Source: Streptomyces sp. yr375
GTDB taxonomy: Bacteria > Actinomycetota > Actinomycetes > Streptomycetales > Streptomycetaceae
Assembly: GCF_900110755.1 (NCBI RefSeq)
Contig: NZ_FOFF01000041.1
Location: forward strand, 1-64,000
Length of the DNA: 64,000 bases
Direction: 5' to 3'
Below the pieces are notes generated by a model, which saw only the letters and a list, made by a program, of their open reading frames with translations, had not been told where the DNA came from and did not search any database. Shown one piece after another: positions 51,480 to 59,662 of this stretch. How positions within the stretch are numbered: the stretch's first letter is position 1; every line of letters starts with the position of its first letter. A program made the translations under genes and the position numbers.

Positions 51480-51625
51480 CGCGCCGTCATATGCCGTGCG
51501 TACGGGCTCATCACGTGCCGTGTGTAGGCGCTCATCGTCCGTGGCGGGCGTCGGCGTGGTGAGCGGTGGGCCGCCCGGGGACGTATCTCCCGGAGAGGAC
51601 GCGGATGTGCGAAAGGACACGGATC

Positions 51626-52225
51626 ATGCCCGGTCGCTCTGACAACATCGTGCCGCTTGCCGTGAAGATCGTGGTGAGCGGGGGGCTCGGGGTCGGCAAG
51701 AGCACGTTCATCGGGGCCGTCTCCGAGATCGAGGGGCTCGACACGGAGGCGGCGATCACCCAGGTGTCGGTGGGGATCGACTCGCTGGAGGGCGTCGAGT
51801 CCAAGACGGCGACCACCGTCGCGCTCGACTTCGGGCGGATCTCGTTCGACCGGTCCATCGCGCTGTACCTGTTCGGGACGCCCGGCCAGGACCGCTTCTC
51901 GTTCCTGTGGGACGACCTGGTGGAGGGCGCGCTGGGCACCGTGGTCCTCGCGGACACCCGGCGCATCGAGGACAGTTTCCCCGCCGTCGACTACTTCGAG
52001 TCCCAGGACGCGCCGTTCGTCCTCGCCGTGAACCGCTTCGACGGGGCCGAGCGGGTCGAACTGGACGAAGTCCGGGAGGCTTTGGGGCTCAGCGCCGACG
52101 TGCCGGTGCTGGAGTGCGACGCGCGGGAACGGGGCTCGGTGCGCGATGTGCTGGGTGCCCTGATGGACCGGGTGGTCGGGGCGCGCGCCGTGCCCGGGCG
52201 TCGGGCGGCGGTGGCACCGGGCTGA
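51626..52225 (+). CDS. CvnD-like small GTPase
   Basis: A 199-residue Ras-like GTPase of the bacterial conservon type. G1 is GGLGVGKSTFIGAVSEI at about 18-34. The switch region ESKTATTVALDFGRIS contains the TT motif. G3 is in LFGTPGQDRFSFLWDDL, with Pro-Gly-Gln, and G4-like is AVNRFDG. In conservons cvnD follows cvnA, B and C (histidine kinase, roadblock, DUF742); none is nearby, so it is a lone copy. The ATG at 51626 follows AAGGA by eight bases. Longer in-frame starts add no homology. Confidence 0.88.
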   Translation: MPGRSDNIVPLAVKIVVSGGLGVGKSTFIGAVSEIEGLDTEAAITQVSVGIDSLEGVESKTATTVALDFGRISFDRSIALYLFGTPGQDRFSFLWDDLVEGALGTVVLADTRRIEDSFPAVDYFESQDAPFVLAVNRFDGAERVELDEVREALGLSADVPVLECDARERGSVRDVLGALMDRVVGARAVPGRRAAVAPG

Positions 52226-52319
52226 GGGATGACGCTGGGGACGGGGATGGGGGTGGGTGCGAGGGGAGGGGGTGCGTGAACGTGCGGGTGTGAAGGCGGA
52301 ACTGGTGAGGGAGAACGCG

Positions 52320-52343
52320 AAAAGGCGCCCGGAACGCGGGCGC
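52320..52343 (-). terminator. Terminator/attenuator after the leader peptide
   Basis: On the minus strand GCGCCCG and CGGGCGC form a seven-base GC stem (52325-52343) with loop CGTTC, followed by TTTT (52320-52323). The stem begins 13 bases after the peptide stop, the spacing of an attenuator. Confidence 0.7.
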
Positions 52344-52356
52344 GCAGTGGGTCAGC

Positions 52357-52428
52357 TCAACAGGAACAGGACCACACACGACCGAAGTCGATGTGGGAGC
52401 GGGTGACCAGCCACTGCTGCGCATACAT
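52357..52428 (-). CDS. Orphan cysteine-ended leader peptide
   Basis: A 23-residue peptide, MYAQQWLVTRSHIDFGRVWS followed by CSC and stop. It matches the Streptomyces putative leader peptide pattern (basic-x-H-x-D-hydrophobic-x-R ... ending in Ser/Cys) usually found upstream of sulfur or cysteine genes. It is too short for routine gene calling. The minus-strand product is followed 13 bases later by a terminator. The next gene leftwards is on the opposite strand, so no operon is controlled in cis. No clear ribosome-binding site is seen. Expression is unproven. Confidence 0.62.
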   Translation of the reverse strand: MYAQQWLVTRSHIDFGRVWSCSC

Positions 52429-52483
52429 GCGCCCAGTGGAACAGGTCTTCGGATACCCGTCAACCGATGTGAGACCGACGGCC

Positions 52484-52513
52484 CACAGTCCGGACAGCTC
52501 ACAGTCCGGACAG
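52484..52513 (+). promoter_or_regulatory. Paired palindromic operators
   Basis: CACAGTCCGGACAG occurs twice (52484-52497 and 52500-52513), each containing the palindrome GTCCGGAC, with a 16-base period. They sit between the leader peptide (minus) and the FAD gene (plus), immediately before a TTGACA. The spacing suggests two dimers bound on adjacent helical turns. The regulator is unknown. Confidence 0.6.
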
Positions 52514-52515
52514 CC

Positions 52516-52546
52516 TTGACAGTGCGGGGAAACCCCCGCGTACTCT
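52516..52546 (+). promoter_or_regulatory. Predicted promoter of the flavin-enzyme genes
   Basis: TTGACA (52516-52521) and TACTCT (52541-52546) with a 19-base spacer that contains GCGGGGAAACCCCCGC, a small hairpin. The leader to ATG 52646 would be about 93 bases. On the other strand TTGACG (52458-52463) may serve the peptide gene. Confidence 0.45.
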
Positions 52547-52645
52547 CGCTGCACGGCCCTGCTGAGGGGCTCGGCCGTGATCTCCCGCCGTGCGAAACCG
52601 TGCGAACCGTGTGCAAGGCACCCACCCGTGTCACGGAGTCTTCGC

Positions 52646-54451
52646 ATGCCTTCCGAGCCCCCTGCCCCGGCCGCCCCGGCAGTCCACCCGACGAGACGGT
52701 CTCTCGTGATCGTCGGAGCCGGGCCGCGCGGGACCGGTCTCATCGAGCGGATCGCCGCCAACGCGCCCGAGCTGTACGCCGGTTCGGGCCTCGACATCCA
52801 TCTCGTCGACCCGTATCCGCCGGGCGCCGGGCGCATCTGGCGGGCGGCCCAGTCGCCGCTGCTGTGGATGAACTCGCACGCCGAGGACGTCACCATGTTC
52901 ACCGACGACACGGTGCGGATGGACGGACCCGTGCGACCCGGCCCCACGCTGCACGAGTGGGCCGGCCTCGCCGGGCGTACCTTCGCCGACCGGCAGTTCC
53001 AGGGCTCCTACCTGCGCTGGGTGCACGAACAGGCCGTCGCCGCCCTGCCCCCGTCCATCGCCGTCCGGCACCACCCATGCCGCGCGCTGCGGGTGAGCGG
53101 CTCCCGCGAGGGACGTCAGCAGGTGTGGCTGGAGGGCCGCGCCCGGCCCCTGCCCGCCGACCTCGTCGTCCTCGCCCTCGGCCACCTCGACGCCGAACTC
53201 GACGACGAGCAACGTGCGTTGGCGGCGCACGCGCGGGAGCACGGCCTCGTGCATCTCCCGCCGGACTTCACCGCCGACAGCGACCTGTCCGCGCTGCGGC
53301 CGGGCGAACCCGTCCTGGTGCGCGGCTTCGGGCTCGCCTTCGTCGACCTGACGGTGCTGCTCACCGAGGGGCGCGGCGGACGCTACGACGGGGACGGCAC
53401 CTACCTGGCCTCGGGGCGGGAGCCGGTGCTGTACGTCGGTTCGCGGCGCGGAGTGCCGTACCACGCGAAGATCGGCTACGACTGGACGGGGGAACGGCCG
53501 CCGCTGCCCCGGTTCCTGGGGCCCGCCGAGATCGACGGGCTGCTCGCGCGGCCCGGCGGCGTCGACTTCCGGCGGGACGTGTGGCCGCTGGTGGAGAAGG
53601 AGTTGGGCTTCGCCCACTACCACCGGCTGTTCACCGCGCACGCCGAGCGGACCGCGATGGCCTGGACCGACTTCGAGGAGAAGTACGCGGCCGCGTCCGG
53701 GGGAGTCGAGCGGGAGGCGCTGGTCGCGTCCGCCGTGCCCGACCCCCGCGACTGGCTCCAACTGGGCGCGCTCGACCGGCCGTTGACCGGGGTGACGTAC
53801 CAGTCCTTCGAGGAGTTCCAGGAGGGCCTGCGCGGGTACGTCGAGGATGATCTGAGTCGCCGTCACGATGCCGACCACAGTTCGGACTTGGCCGTGTTTC
53901 TCGGACTGCTGTCCGTCTACGGGCAGTTGATCCGGCTCGGAGGCATCGGGTCGTGGTGGCACGGGTTCTTCAGCTACCTGGCCTCCGGGCCGCCCGGGCC
54001 CCGGCTGCGGCAGTTGCTCGCGCTGTCGCGGGCGGGGGTGGTGAAGTTCGTCGGCGCGGACATGGCCGTACGCGCCGAGGACGGTGTGTTCCGGGCGTCG
54101 AGTGCGACCGTGCCGGGGTTCTTCGTCGAGGCGCGGGCGCTGGTGGAGGCCCGGCTGCCCGCGCCGACGGTGCGGCGCGCCCTCGACCCGCTGGTGCGTG
54201 AACTGCACGCCGACGGCGCGGGCGAGACCCCGGACGGGCTGCTGCGGGTGGACCGCGCCGACGGGCGGGTCCTGGACCGGGCCGGCCGCCCGCACCCACG
54301 GCGCTTCGCGCTCGGGCCGCACACCGACGCGCGTACGCCGGGCGCTTTCACCCGGCCGCGCACGGGCGGGCCCGCGTTCCGGCAGAACGACGCCACCGCG
54401 CGGGCCGCCCTGGTGTTCCTGCGGGACCTGGGCACCGACGCCGTCGGGTGA
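52646..54451 (+). CDS. FAD/NAD(P)-binding protein (NAD_binding_9 type)
   Basis: A 601-residue flavoprotein. The N-terminal dinucleotide fold is SLVIVGAGPRGTGLIERIAANAP at about 19-41. LVDPYPPGAGRIWRAAQSPLLWMNSHAEDVTMFTDD is the family-specific stretch. A second motif is DLVVLALGHLDAEL at about 170. The C-terminal half has GSRRGVPYHAK, and the end FRQNDATARAALVFLRDLG is typical. Family members are large, little-studied flavoproteins; the substrate is unknown. The ATG at 52646 has GGAG seven bases upstream. It is followed 39 bases later by a luciferase-like flavin oxidoreductase, presumably in one transcript. Confidence 0.87.
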   Translation: MPSEPPAPAAPAVHPTRRSLVIVGAGPRGTGLIERIAANAPELYAGSGLDIHLVDPYPPGAGRIWRAAQSPLLWMNSHAEDVTMFTDDTVRMDGPVRPGPTLHEWAGLAGRTFADRQFQGSYLRWVHEQAVAALPPSIAVRHHPCRALRVSGSREGRQQVWLEGRARPLPADLVVLALGHLDAELDDEQRALAAHAREHGLVHLPPDFTADSDLSALRPGEPVLVRGFGLAFVDLTVLLTEGRGGRYDGDGTYLASGREPVLYVGSRRGVPYHAKIGYDWTGERPPLPRFLGPAEIDGLLARPGGVDFRRDVWPLVEKELGFAHYHRLFTAHAERTAMAWTDFEEKYAAASGGVEREALVASAVPDPRDWLQLGALDRPLTGVTYQSFEEFQEGLRGYVEDDLSRRHDADHSSDLAVFLGLLSVYGQLIRLGGIGSWWHGFFSYLASGPPGPRLRQLLALSRAGVVKFVGADMAVRAEDGVFRASSATVPGFFVEARALVEARLPAPTVRRALDPLVRELHADGAGETPDGLLRVDRADGRVLDRAGRPHPRRFALGPHTDARTPGAFTRPRTGGPAFRQNDATARAALVFLRDLGTDAVG

Positions 54452-54490
54452 ATCCCCTCCACTTCGAAGCGTCACAGAAAGGGTTCTCCC

Positions 54491-55456
54491 ATGACCTCAT
54501 CGCCCGGCCGGGGCCTGCTGCATCTGGCCGCCGCCGTCGACCAGCCAGGGGTGCACGACTCCGGTGCCGACGCTGACGCCGGTGCCTACGTCGAGGCGGC
54601 GCGGCTCGCGGAGCGCGGCGGGCTCGACTTCGTCACGCTGGACGACACCCTCGCCCGGTCAGGGACGGAGAGACGGGCCGGTGCGGCTGCCGTGCTCGCG
54701 CGGGTGGCGTCGGTCACGCACCGGGTCGGGCTGGTGCCCCTGCTCACCGTCACCCGCGCCGAGCCCGTCCGCGTGCCGGCCGCGATCGCCGGCCTCGACC
54801 GGGTCAGCCGGGGCCGGGCCGGCTGGCGGATCGACGTCTCCGACGGTGCGGGGGCGGTGTGGCAGGAGGGGGAGACCGGTGAAGTCGCCGATGTGGCGGG
54901 GCAGTTGTCGGGCGGTCGGGAGGGCGGTGCCCAGGCCGGATCTCCGCAGGGGCACCCGGTGCGGGTCGTCGGCGCTGCCGAGGGAGCCGCTCTGGCCGCC
55001 GCCCGGTACGCCGACGTGGCCCTCGTCCGGGCGACGAGCCTGGCGCAGGCCCGTGCCGTCCGTGACCGGTTGCGGTCCGACGCGGCCGGGTGCGGGCGCG
55101 ACCCCGACTCCCTGCGGGTTCTGGTGAGTCTGCTGATCGACCTCGGCGACGGTGAGTGCGCCGCCGTACCCGGCCACGGCGGAGGCGGCCCCCGGCAGAC
55201 CGTGCGAGGCCCGCTCTACCGCGGCGGGCCGGTCGACCTCGCCGACCTGATCGCCGCCTGGCACCGGGGCGGGGCCGCCGACGGCTTCCACCTCACCCCC
55301 GTCGAACCCCGCCGCGACCTGGAACGCCTGGTCAACGGCACGGTCGCGCTGCTGCAACACCGTGGCCTGTTCCGCACCTTCTATCCCGGCAGCACACTCC
55401 GCGAACACCTGGGGCTGGGCCGGCCCGCCGAACGGTACGCGGGGGGAGCGGCATGA
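54491..55456 (+). CDS. LLM-class flavin-dependent oxidoreductase
   Basis: A 321-residue luciferase-like protein. The barrel start LLHLAAAVDQPGVHDSGADADAGAYVEAARLAERGGLDFVTLDDTLAR is at the N-terminus, then AAAVLARVASVTHRVGLVPLLTVTRAEPVRVPAAIAGLDRVSRGRAGWRIDVSDGAGA, and a C-terminal DLIAAWHRGGAADGFHLTPVEPRRDLERLV region. It resembles the NtaA/SnaA/SoxA group that desulfurises or oxidises small molecules, but is about 100 residues shorter than most because the middle insertion is reduced. Sulfur use is suggested only by this group and the nearby leader peptide. The stop overlaps a possible next start (ATGA). Confidence 0.85.
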   Translation: MTSSPGRGLLHLAAAVDQPGVHDSGADADAGAYVEAARLAERGGLDFVTLDDTLARSGTERRAGAAAVLARVASVTHRVGLVPLLTVTRAEPVRVPAAIAGLDRVSRGRAGWRIDVSDGAGAVWQEGETGEVADVAGQLSGGREGGAQAGSPQGHPVRVVGAAEGAALAAARYADVALVRATSLAQARAVRDRLRSDAAGCGRDPDSLRVLVSLLIDLGDGECAAVPGHGGGGPRQTVRGPLYRGGPVDLADLIAAWHRGGAADGFHLTPVEPRRDLERLVNGTVALLQHRGLFRTFYPGSTLREHLGLGRPAERYAGGAA

Positions 55457-55809
55457 CCTCCCCCGGCACCCCGCCGCCCCGGTCCGGCGTCGCCGCCCGT
55501 TCCGTCCTCGTTGCTCCAGGCGTGTGGCGTGTCCGTACGGCATTCGAGGGAACTGTTGCGCGCTCGCTCGAACGGTGGCGGGCGGACTGTCCGGACGGTC
55601 GGCTTCCGGACAGGCGGTGTTCCGCGCCCCGGCGCACCCGCCGCGGACGGATGCACGACGCCTCTCTTCGCGCTGTCTCTTCCCGTCGCCGGGGAACACC
55701 TGTGACGTGGTGGTCGAGGCAGAGAGGCGGAGCCTGGTCTGAGCTGGGGCGAGAGGAGTGCACGAGGGTCGTGGGCGGGCTCAAGTCGCGCGGTTCGTTC
55801 ACGGTCTGA
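55453..55809 (+). pseudogene. Possible remnant of a third gene after the LLM oxidoreductase
   Basis: An open frame of 118 codons starts at ATG 55453, overlapping the preceding stop as ATGA, the junction style used throughout this genome. The first 15 codons end in G or C without exception. After about codon 16 the codon bias disappears and the composition becomes Arg/Ser-rich (RRTRRGRMHDASLRAVSSRRRG). I read this as the beginning of a lost gene whose remainder was replaced by intergenic sequence. A genuinely unusual protein cannot be excluded. GACTGTCCGGACGGTC at 55585-55600 lies inside it. The rest of the gap to 55980 holds no supported gene. Confidence 0.3.
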
Positions 55810-55980
55810 CGGCCGAAAGGCGCCCTTGCGCCGACCGTCCGTTCGGCCGAATACTCCCCCTCAGCGCTTGTCAGGGCCACGGCGTGTCCGGAATTTCGGG
55901 CGAACGTCGGTCCTGGCTGCGCCTCACCGGCCCCGACCCCACACGACGGGCCCCCGACTTCCCCTGGGAGGGAACGAAAC

Positions 55981-56895
55981 GTGAGGATCAAGCGCACCAC
56001 CCCCACCACCCCCACGCGTGGCATCTCGAGACGGACCCGGCTGACCGCCGTCGTCACCGGACTCGTGGCCGCCGCCGCCATCGCGACCCCCCACGCGAGC
56101 GCGGCCGACGACACCGCCACCTTCAGTACCGCGCAGCTCAAGAGCGCGAGCGCCGCGGTGCTCGCGGCGGACGTCCCGGGCACCGCCTGGGCCGTCGACA
56201 GCAAGAGCGGGCGTCTTGTCGTCACGGTCGACAGCACCGTGTCCGACACGGAGATCGCGCAGATCAAGGAGCAGGCGGGCAGCAACGCCGGCGCGCTCAC
56301 GATCAAGCACACGCCCGGCAGGTTCAACAAGCTGATCGCCGGCGGCGACGCCATCTACGGCGGCGGCTACCGCTGCTCGCTCGGCTTCAACGTGGTCAGC
56401 GGCAGCACCTACTACTTCCTCACCGCCGGCCACTGTGGCGAGGTCGCGTCGACCTGGTACTCCAACTCCGGGCAGTCGACCACGCTGGGCACGAACGTCA
56501 GCTACAGCTTCCCGACCAACGACTACGCGCTGGTCCGGTACACCAACACCTCGGTCACCAAGTCCGGTACCGCGGGCAACACGGACATCACCAGCTCGGG
56601 CACGCCCAGCGTCGGCACCACGGTCTACCGTGACGGCTCGACCACCGGCATCCACAGCGGGCGCGTGACCGCGCTGAACGCGACCGTCAACTACGGCAGC
56701 GGTGACATCGTCTACGGCATGATCCAGACCAACGTCTGCGCCGAGGGCGGTGACTCGGGCGGCCCGCTGTACTCGACCAGCGGTATCGCCTACGGGCTGA
56801 CCTCCGGTGGCAGCGGTGACTGCACCTCCGGCGGCACGACGTTCTTCCAGCCGGTGGCGGAGGCCCTGAGCGCCTACGGAGTCAGCGTCTTCTAG
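55981..56895 (+). CDS. Secreted streptogrisin-type serine protease (S1)
   Basis: A 304-residue prepro-protease. A long basic signal peptide (TPTRGISRRTRLTAVVTGLVAAAAIATPHASA) is followed by a propeptide of about 70 residues, and the mature protease starts near IAGGDAIYGGGYRCSLGFNV. The catalytic triad is His in FLTAGHCGE, Asp in FPTNDYALVRY and Ser in AEGGDSGGPLYSTSG. Cys pairs match SgpA/SgpB of S. griseus, which have broad chymotrypsin-like specificity. The GTG at 55981 has GGGAGG eight bases upstream. Confidence 0.95.
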   Translation: MRIKRTTPTTPTRGISRRTRLTAVVTGLVAAAAIATPHASAADDTATFSTAQLKSASAAVLAADVPGTAWAVDSKSGRLVVTVDSTVSDTEIAQIKEQAGSNAGALTIKHTPGRFNKLIAGGDAIYGGGYRCSLGFNVVSGSTYYFLTAGHCGEVASTWYSNSGQSTTLGTNVSYSFPTNDYALVRYTNTSVTKSGTAGNTDITSSGTPSVGTTVYRDGSTTGIHSGRVTALNATVNYGSGDIVYGMIQTNVCAEGGDSGGPLYSTSGIAYGLTSGGSGDCTSGGTTFFQPVAEALSAYGVSVF

Positions 56896-56931
56896 TCGTA
56901 GTCTTCCGGTCGTCGGTCCACAGCACACCGG

Positions 56932-56967
56932 CGAGCCCCTGTACGCGATCCGGCGTGCGGGGGCTCG
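56932..56967 (+). terminator. Terminator after the protease gene
   Basis: CGAGCCCC (56932-56939) pairs with GGGGCTCG (56960-56967), extended by GTACGC/GCGTGC. It is followed by TTGT and lies 37 bases after the stop. Confidence 0.7.
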
Positions 56968-57080
56968 TTGTCGTCCGGGGCCGGAACCCGTTCGTCCGGG
57001 GCTGACAAAAGCGTCGGCCGGGGCTGCGTACTTGTGAGCACTGCCCGATCACGTGGGCTCGACGGTCCTACGGTCCGGCT

Positions 57081-58838
57081 ATGAACACGAGTCGCAGCAG
57101 AGGAACAACCGCGAAAGCACTGCGCGGTGCCGCGCTGGCGGTGCTGCTGATCACCGGCACCCTCACCGCGGCCGCCCCGAACGCCCAGGGGGAGACCGGG
57201 AGTTCGGGGCGGACCGCGAGTGCGGGGAGGACCGAGACGCCGGTGGCGTCGACGAGTCCGGTCGTCGGGGTGACCGAGTCGGTGGTGCGGGTGAAGGCGC
57301 CGTTGCCGGTCTCCTTCGGAGCGCGTCCGGCGGCGTGCGACTGGCTGTCGTACCTGCGCTACCGCTCCGTCGACGGCCCGGTGGCGGCGGCCGACGCCGA
57401 CCGGATACTCGTCGCCCAGCCGGGCATCCTGGAGGGCGCCGGGGCGTTCGACAGCGTCGCCCGCAACACCGTGGCACGGGCCGCCGCGCAGGGCCGGCAC
57501 ATCGAGTTCTGGGCCCTGGACCGGCGCTCCAACTGCCTGGAGGACCACGCCGGCATCGACTCCGGCGACCAGCACACGGCCGTCGACTACTACTACCGCG
57601 GCAAGCCGGTCGGCGGGCGGGCCTTCGCCGGGTTCGTCGGCAACGACCGGCTGGGATGGCTGGCGAGGCTCGGCATCGAGCAGACCGTCCGCGACCAGTA
57701 CGACCTGCTCGTCGCCGAACTCCCCGACCAGGGGCTGCGGGAGCGCAAGGTGCTGTGCGGCGGGCACTCGCTCGGCGGGGTCGTCACCGGGTACTTCGCG
57801 ACCGCCGACTTCGACGGGAACCGCGCCACCACCGCCGACGCCGGCTACCGCCAGTGCGCAGGCTACTTCGCCCTCGACACCACCGTCTCCACATCGCTCG
57901 CCGACCTCAGCGGCAGCATCCCGGACGACACCAACCTGCCCGACACAGGCCTCGGTTACGGCGTCGTACAGGCCGGGCTCGACAGTGGTGTGCTGCCGCG
58001 TTCGCTGTCCGCGCCGGTGCTGCTGAACCCCGCGACGATGACGCTGCTGGCCATCGCGGGGCTGGGCGCCGTACAGGATCCGGGGGCCGAGGCCGACCTG
58101 CCGTCCTATCTGCCCGCCGACCTCAACATCGAGGCCACCAACCGGTTCCTGTTCTCCAAGGACACCGCCGCCTTCCTCACCGGCTCGCCCGCCGTGAAGG
58201 ACTTCCGGCTCACCAACGCGGCGGTGCTGGGAGCGCTGCTGGACGACAACTCCGTACCGCTGGCGTTCCTGCAGAGCAGCGTCGGCTTCTTCGACGGCGG
58301 GCCGGTCGCCGACAAGAGCTTCCCCGTCGCCAACGGCGGCGACCAGCAGCCGGGACTGTCCGGCGTCGCGTACAAGGCCATCCCGGACCGGCCGCACGGG
58401 CCGCTGTACACCTGGCGCGACTACGACCGGGTCGGCGACCCCGACGACCCGGGGTACCGGTCGGCCGACGGTACGCCCTTCACGGGTGCCGACAAGGAGG
58501 TCACCGACCTTCAGGAGCTGGCCCGCAGTCTTGCCCAGCAGCCGTTGGACTTCACCGAGCAGTACTTCCCGACGAAGCTCGTCACCGACCTCGAACTGGC
58601 CACGTCACCGCAGGTGAAGCGGCTCGTCGCGCACCCGGAGGGGCTCACCGCCCACCCGACGCTCACCGTCCTCGCGGGCGACGGACTGCTCGCCGGGCGC
58701 ATCCCGGCCGACCTGCACCCGGTGGTCGCCGACGGCTACCAGCACCTCGACGTGCTGACCGCCGCGCCGGTGCAGAACAACGGCCGGCCCGAGCCCGTGT
58801 CGAGTGCCCTCACCGAGTTCGCACGGGACCCCCGGTAG
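57081..58838 (+). CDS. Secreted alpha/beta-hydrolase-like protein
   Basis: A 585-residue exported protein. The signal peptide is AALAVLLITGTLTAAAPNAQG at about 17-37, followed by a Ser/Thr/Gly-rich linker. The nucleophile elbow LCGGHSLGGVVTGYFATADF at about 225 gives a GxSxG serine, and DADRILVAQPGILEGAGAFDSVARNTVARAAAQGRHIEFWALDRRSNCLED precedes it as the core strands. QHLDVLTAAPVQNNG near the C-terminus may supply the catalytic His. It resembles secreted lipase/esterase-type hydrolases but I cannot name the substrate. It lies among other secreted hydrolases and is convergent with the cutinase gene. Confidence 0.8.
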   Translation: MNTSRSRGTTAKALRGAALAVLLITGTLTAAAPNAQGETGSSGRTASAGRTETPVASTSPVVGVTESVVRVKAPLPVSFGARPAACDWLSYLRYRSVDGPVAAADADRILVAQPGILEGAGAFDSVARNTVARAAAQGRHIEFWALDRRSNCLEDHAGIDSGDQHTAVDYYYRGKPVGGRAFAGFVGNDRLGWLARLGIEQTVRDQYDLLVAELPDQGLRERKVLCGGHSLGGVVTGYFATADFDGNRATTADAGYRQCAGYFALDTTVSTSLADLSGSIPDDTNLPDTGLGYGVVQAGLDSGVLPRSLSAPVLLNPATMTLLAIAGLGAVQDPGAEADLPSYLPADLNIEATNRFLFSKDTAAFLTGSPAVKDFRLTNAAVLGALLDDNSVPLAFLQSSVGFFDGGPVADKSFPVANGGDQQPGLSGVAYKAIPDRPHGPLYTWRDYDRVGDPDDPGYRSADGTPFTGADKEVTDLQELARSLAQQPLDFTEQYFPTKLVTDLELATSPQVKRLVAHPEGLTAHPTLTVLAGDGLLAGRIPADLHPVVADGYQHLDVLTAAPVQNNGRPEPVSSALTEFARDPR

Positions 58839-58858
58839 CAGTACCCGTGCGGAAGAAG

Positions 58859-58892
58859 GGCCCGGGAGGAGATCGAGCTCCTCCCGGGCCCC
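58859..58892 (+). terminator. Convergent terminator
   Basis: GGGCCCGGGAGGAG and CTCCTCCCGGGCCC are perfect 14-base arms around ATCGAG, between the hydrolase and cutinase genes. Confidence 0.88.
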
Positions 58893-58911
58893 GCCACGCT
58901 TGAGTCGCGGC

Positions 58912-59565
58912 TCAGATCCTGGCTGCGGCGAAGACGGCCGCCGCTTCGGCGTTCACGGTGTAGCCGAGGTGGGCCGGCGCGTCGCCGCCGCCGTTCTGGC
59001 AGATCGGGTCGCCCTGGGCGCAGAAGTCGATCGTGCGGCTCTGGTAGACGCCGGTGACGCTCTTGCCGAGGGCCCGGATCGGGTTGCCGAACAGCAGCAC
59101 CGCGGCGACCCTCGGTTCCAGGGCGGCGGGGATGGTGGCGACGATGGGGCTGCCGACCACCGCCCCGGCGCTGCTGATGCCGATGGAATTGTCGACGACG
59201 TTCGCGCCCTGCGAATAGCCGACGAGGACGAAACGCTGGTTCGGACAGGCGGACGCCTGTCTTTTGACGTGGTTCACCAGATCCGCGTTGCCCTGTGCGG
59301 CGGAGGTGAGGGAAAGGTCCGCGGGATAGTCCACCTTGTGACTGGAAAGGCGTTTGCCCCTCAGTTTCCGCTGGAGCGCGGAGTGGACCGGGTCGCCGAC
59401 GATCAGGCCGAGTGCGCCCGGTTCGAAGGTGCCGCGGGCCGCCACGACATCGATGTCCGAGCAGACGGCGGATTGCGCGGCGGCCGATGCCGTGGGGGTG
59501 GTGACGGTGGCCAGTCCGGCCCCGCCGAGCAGGGTGAGCGCGGCAAGGCATGAGCGAGTACGCAT
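58912..59565 (-). CDS. Secreted cutinase-family esterase
   Basis: A 217-residue secreted serine esterase. Signal peptide MRTRSCLAALTLLGGAGLATVTTPTASAAA. The mature domain begins CSDIDVVAARGTFEPG, the cutinase opening. The nucleophile motif is FVLVGYSQGANVVD, and the Asp/His pair is in DFCAQGDPICQNGGGDAPAHLGY. The disulfide cysteines of the cutinase/acetylxylan-esterase (CE5) family are present. The probable substrates are plant polyesters or acetylated polysaccharide. The ATG at 59565 has AAGGGA upstream; longer readings antisense to other frames are rejected. Confidence 0.94.
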   Translation of the reverse strand: MRTRSCLAALTLLGGAGLATVTTPTASAAAQSAVCSDIDVVAARGTFEPGALGLIVGDPVHSALQRKLRGKRLSSHKVDYPADLSLTSAAQGNADLVNHVKRQASACPNQRFVLVGYSQGANVVDNSIGISSAGAVVGSPIVATIPAALEPRVAAVLLFGNPIRALGKSVTGVYQSRTIDFCAQGDPICQNGGGDAPAHLGYTVNAEAAAVFAAARI

Positions 59566-59662
59566 GGGGATCCCTTTTGTGGGTGGTGCGCTGTGCAGCG
59601 CCCGAGGGAAAGGACATCCCGAACTTATTCGCGTTCTCTGACCGAGTGTTATGGACGAGAAT

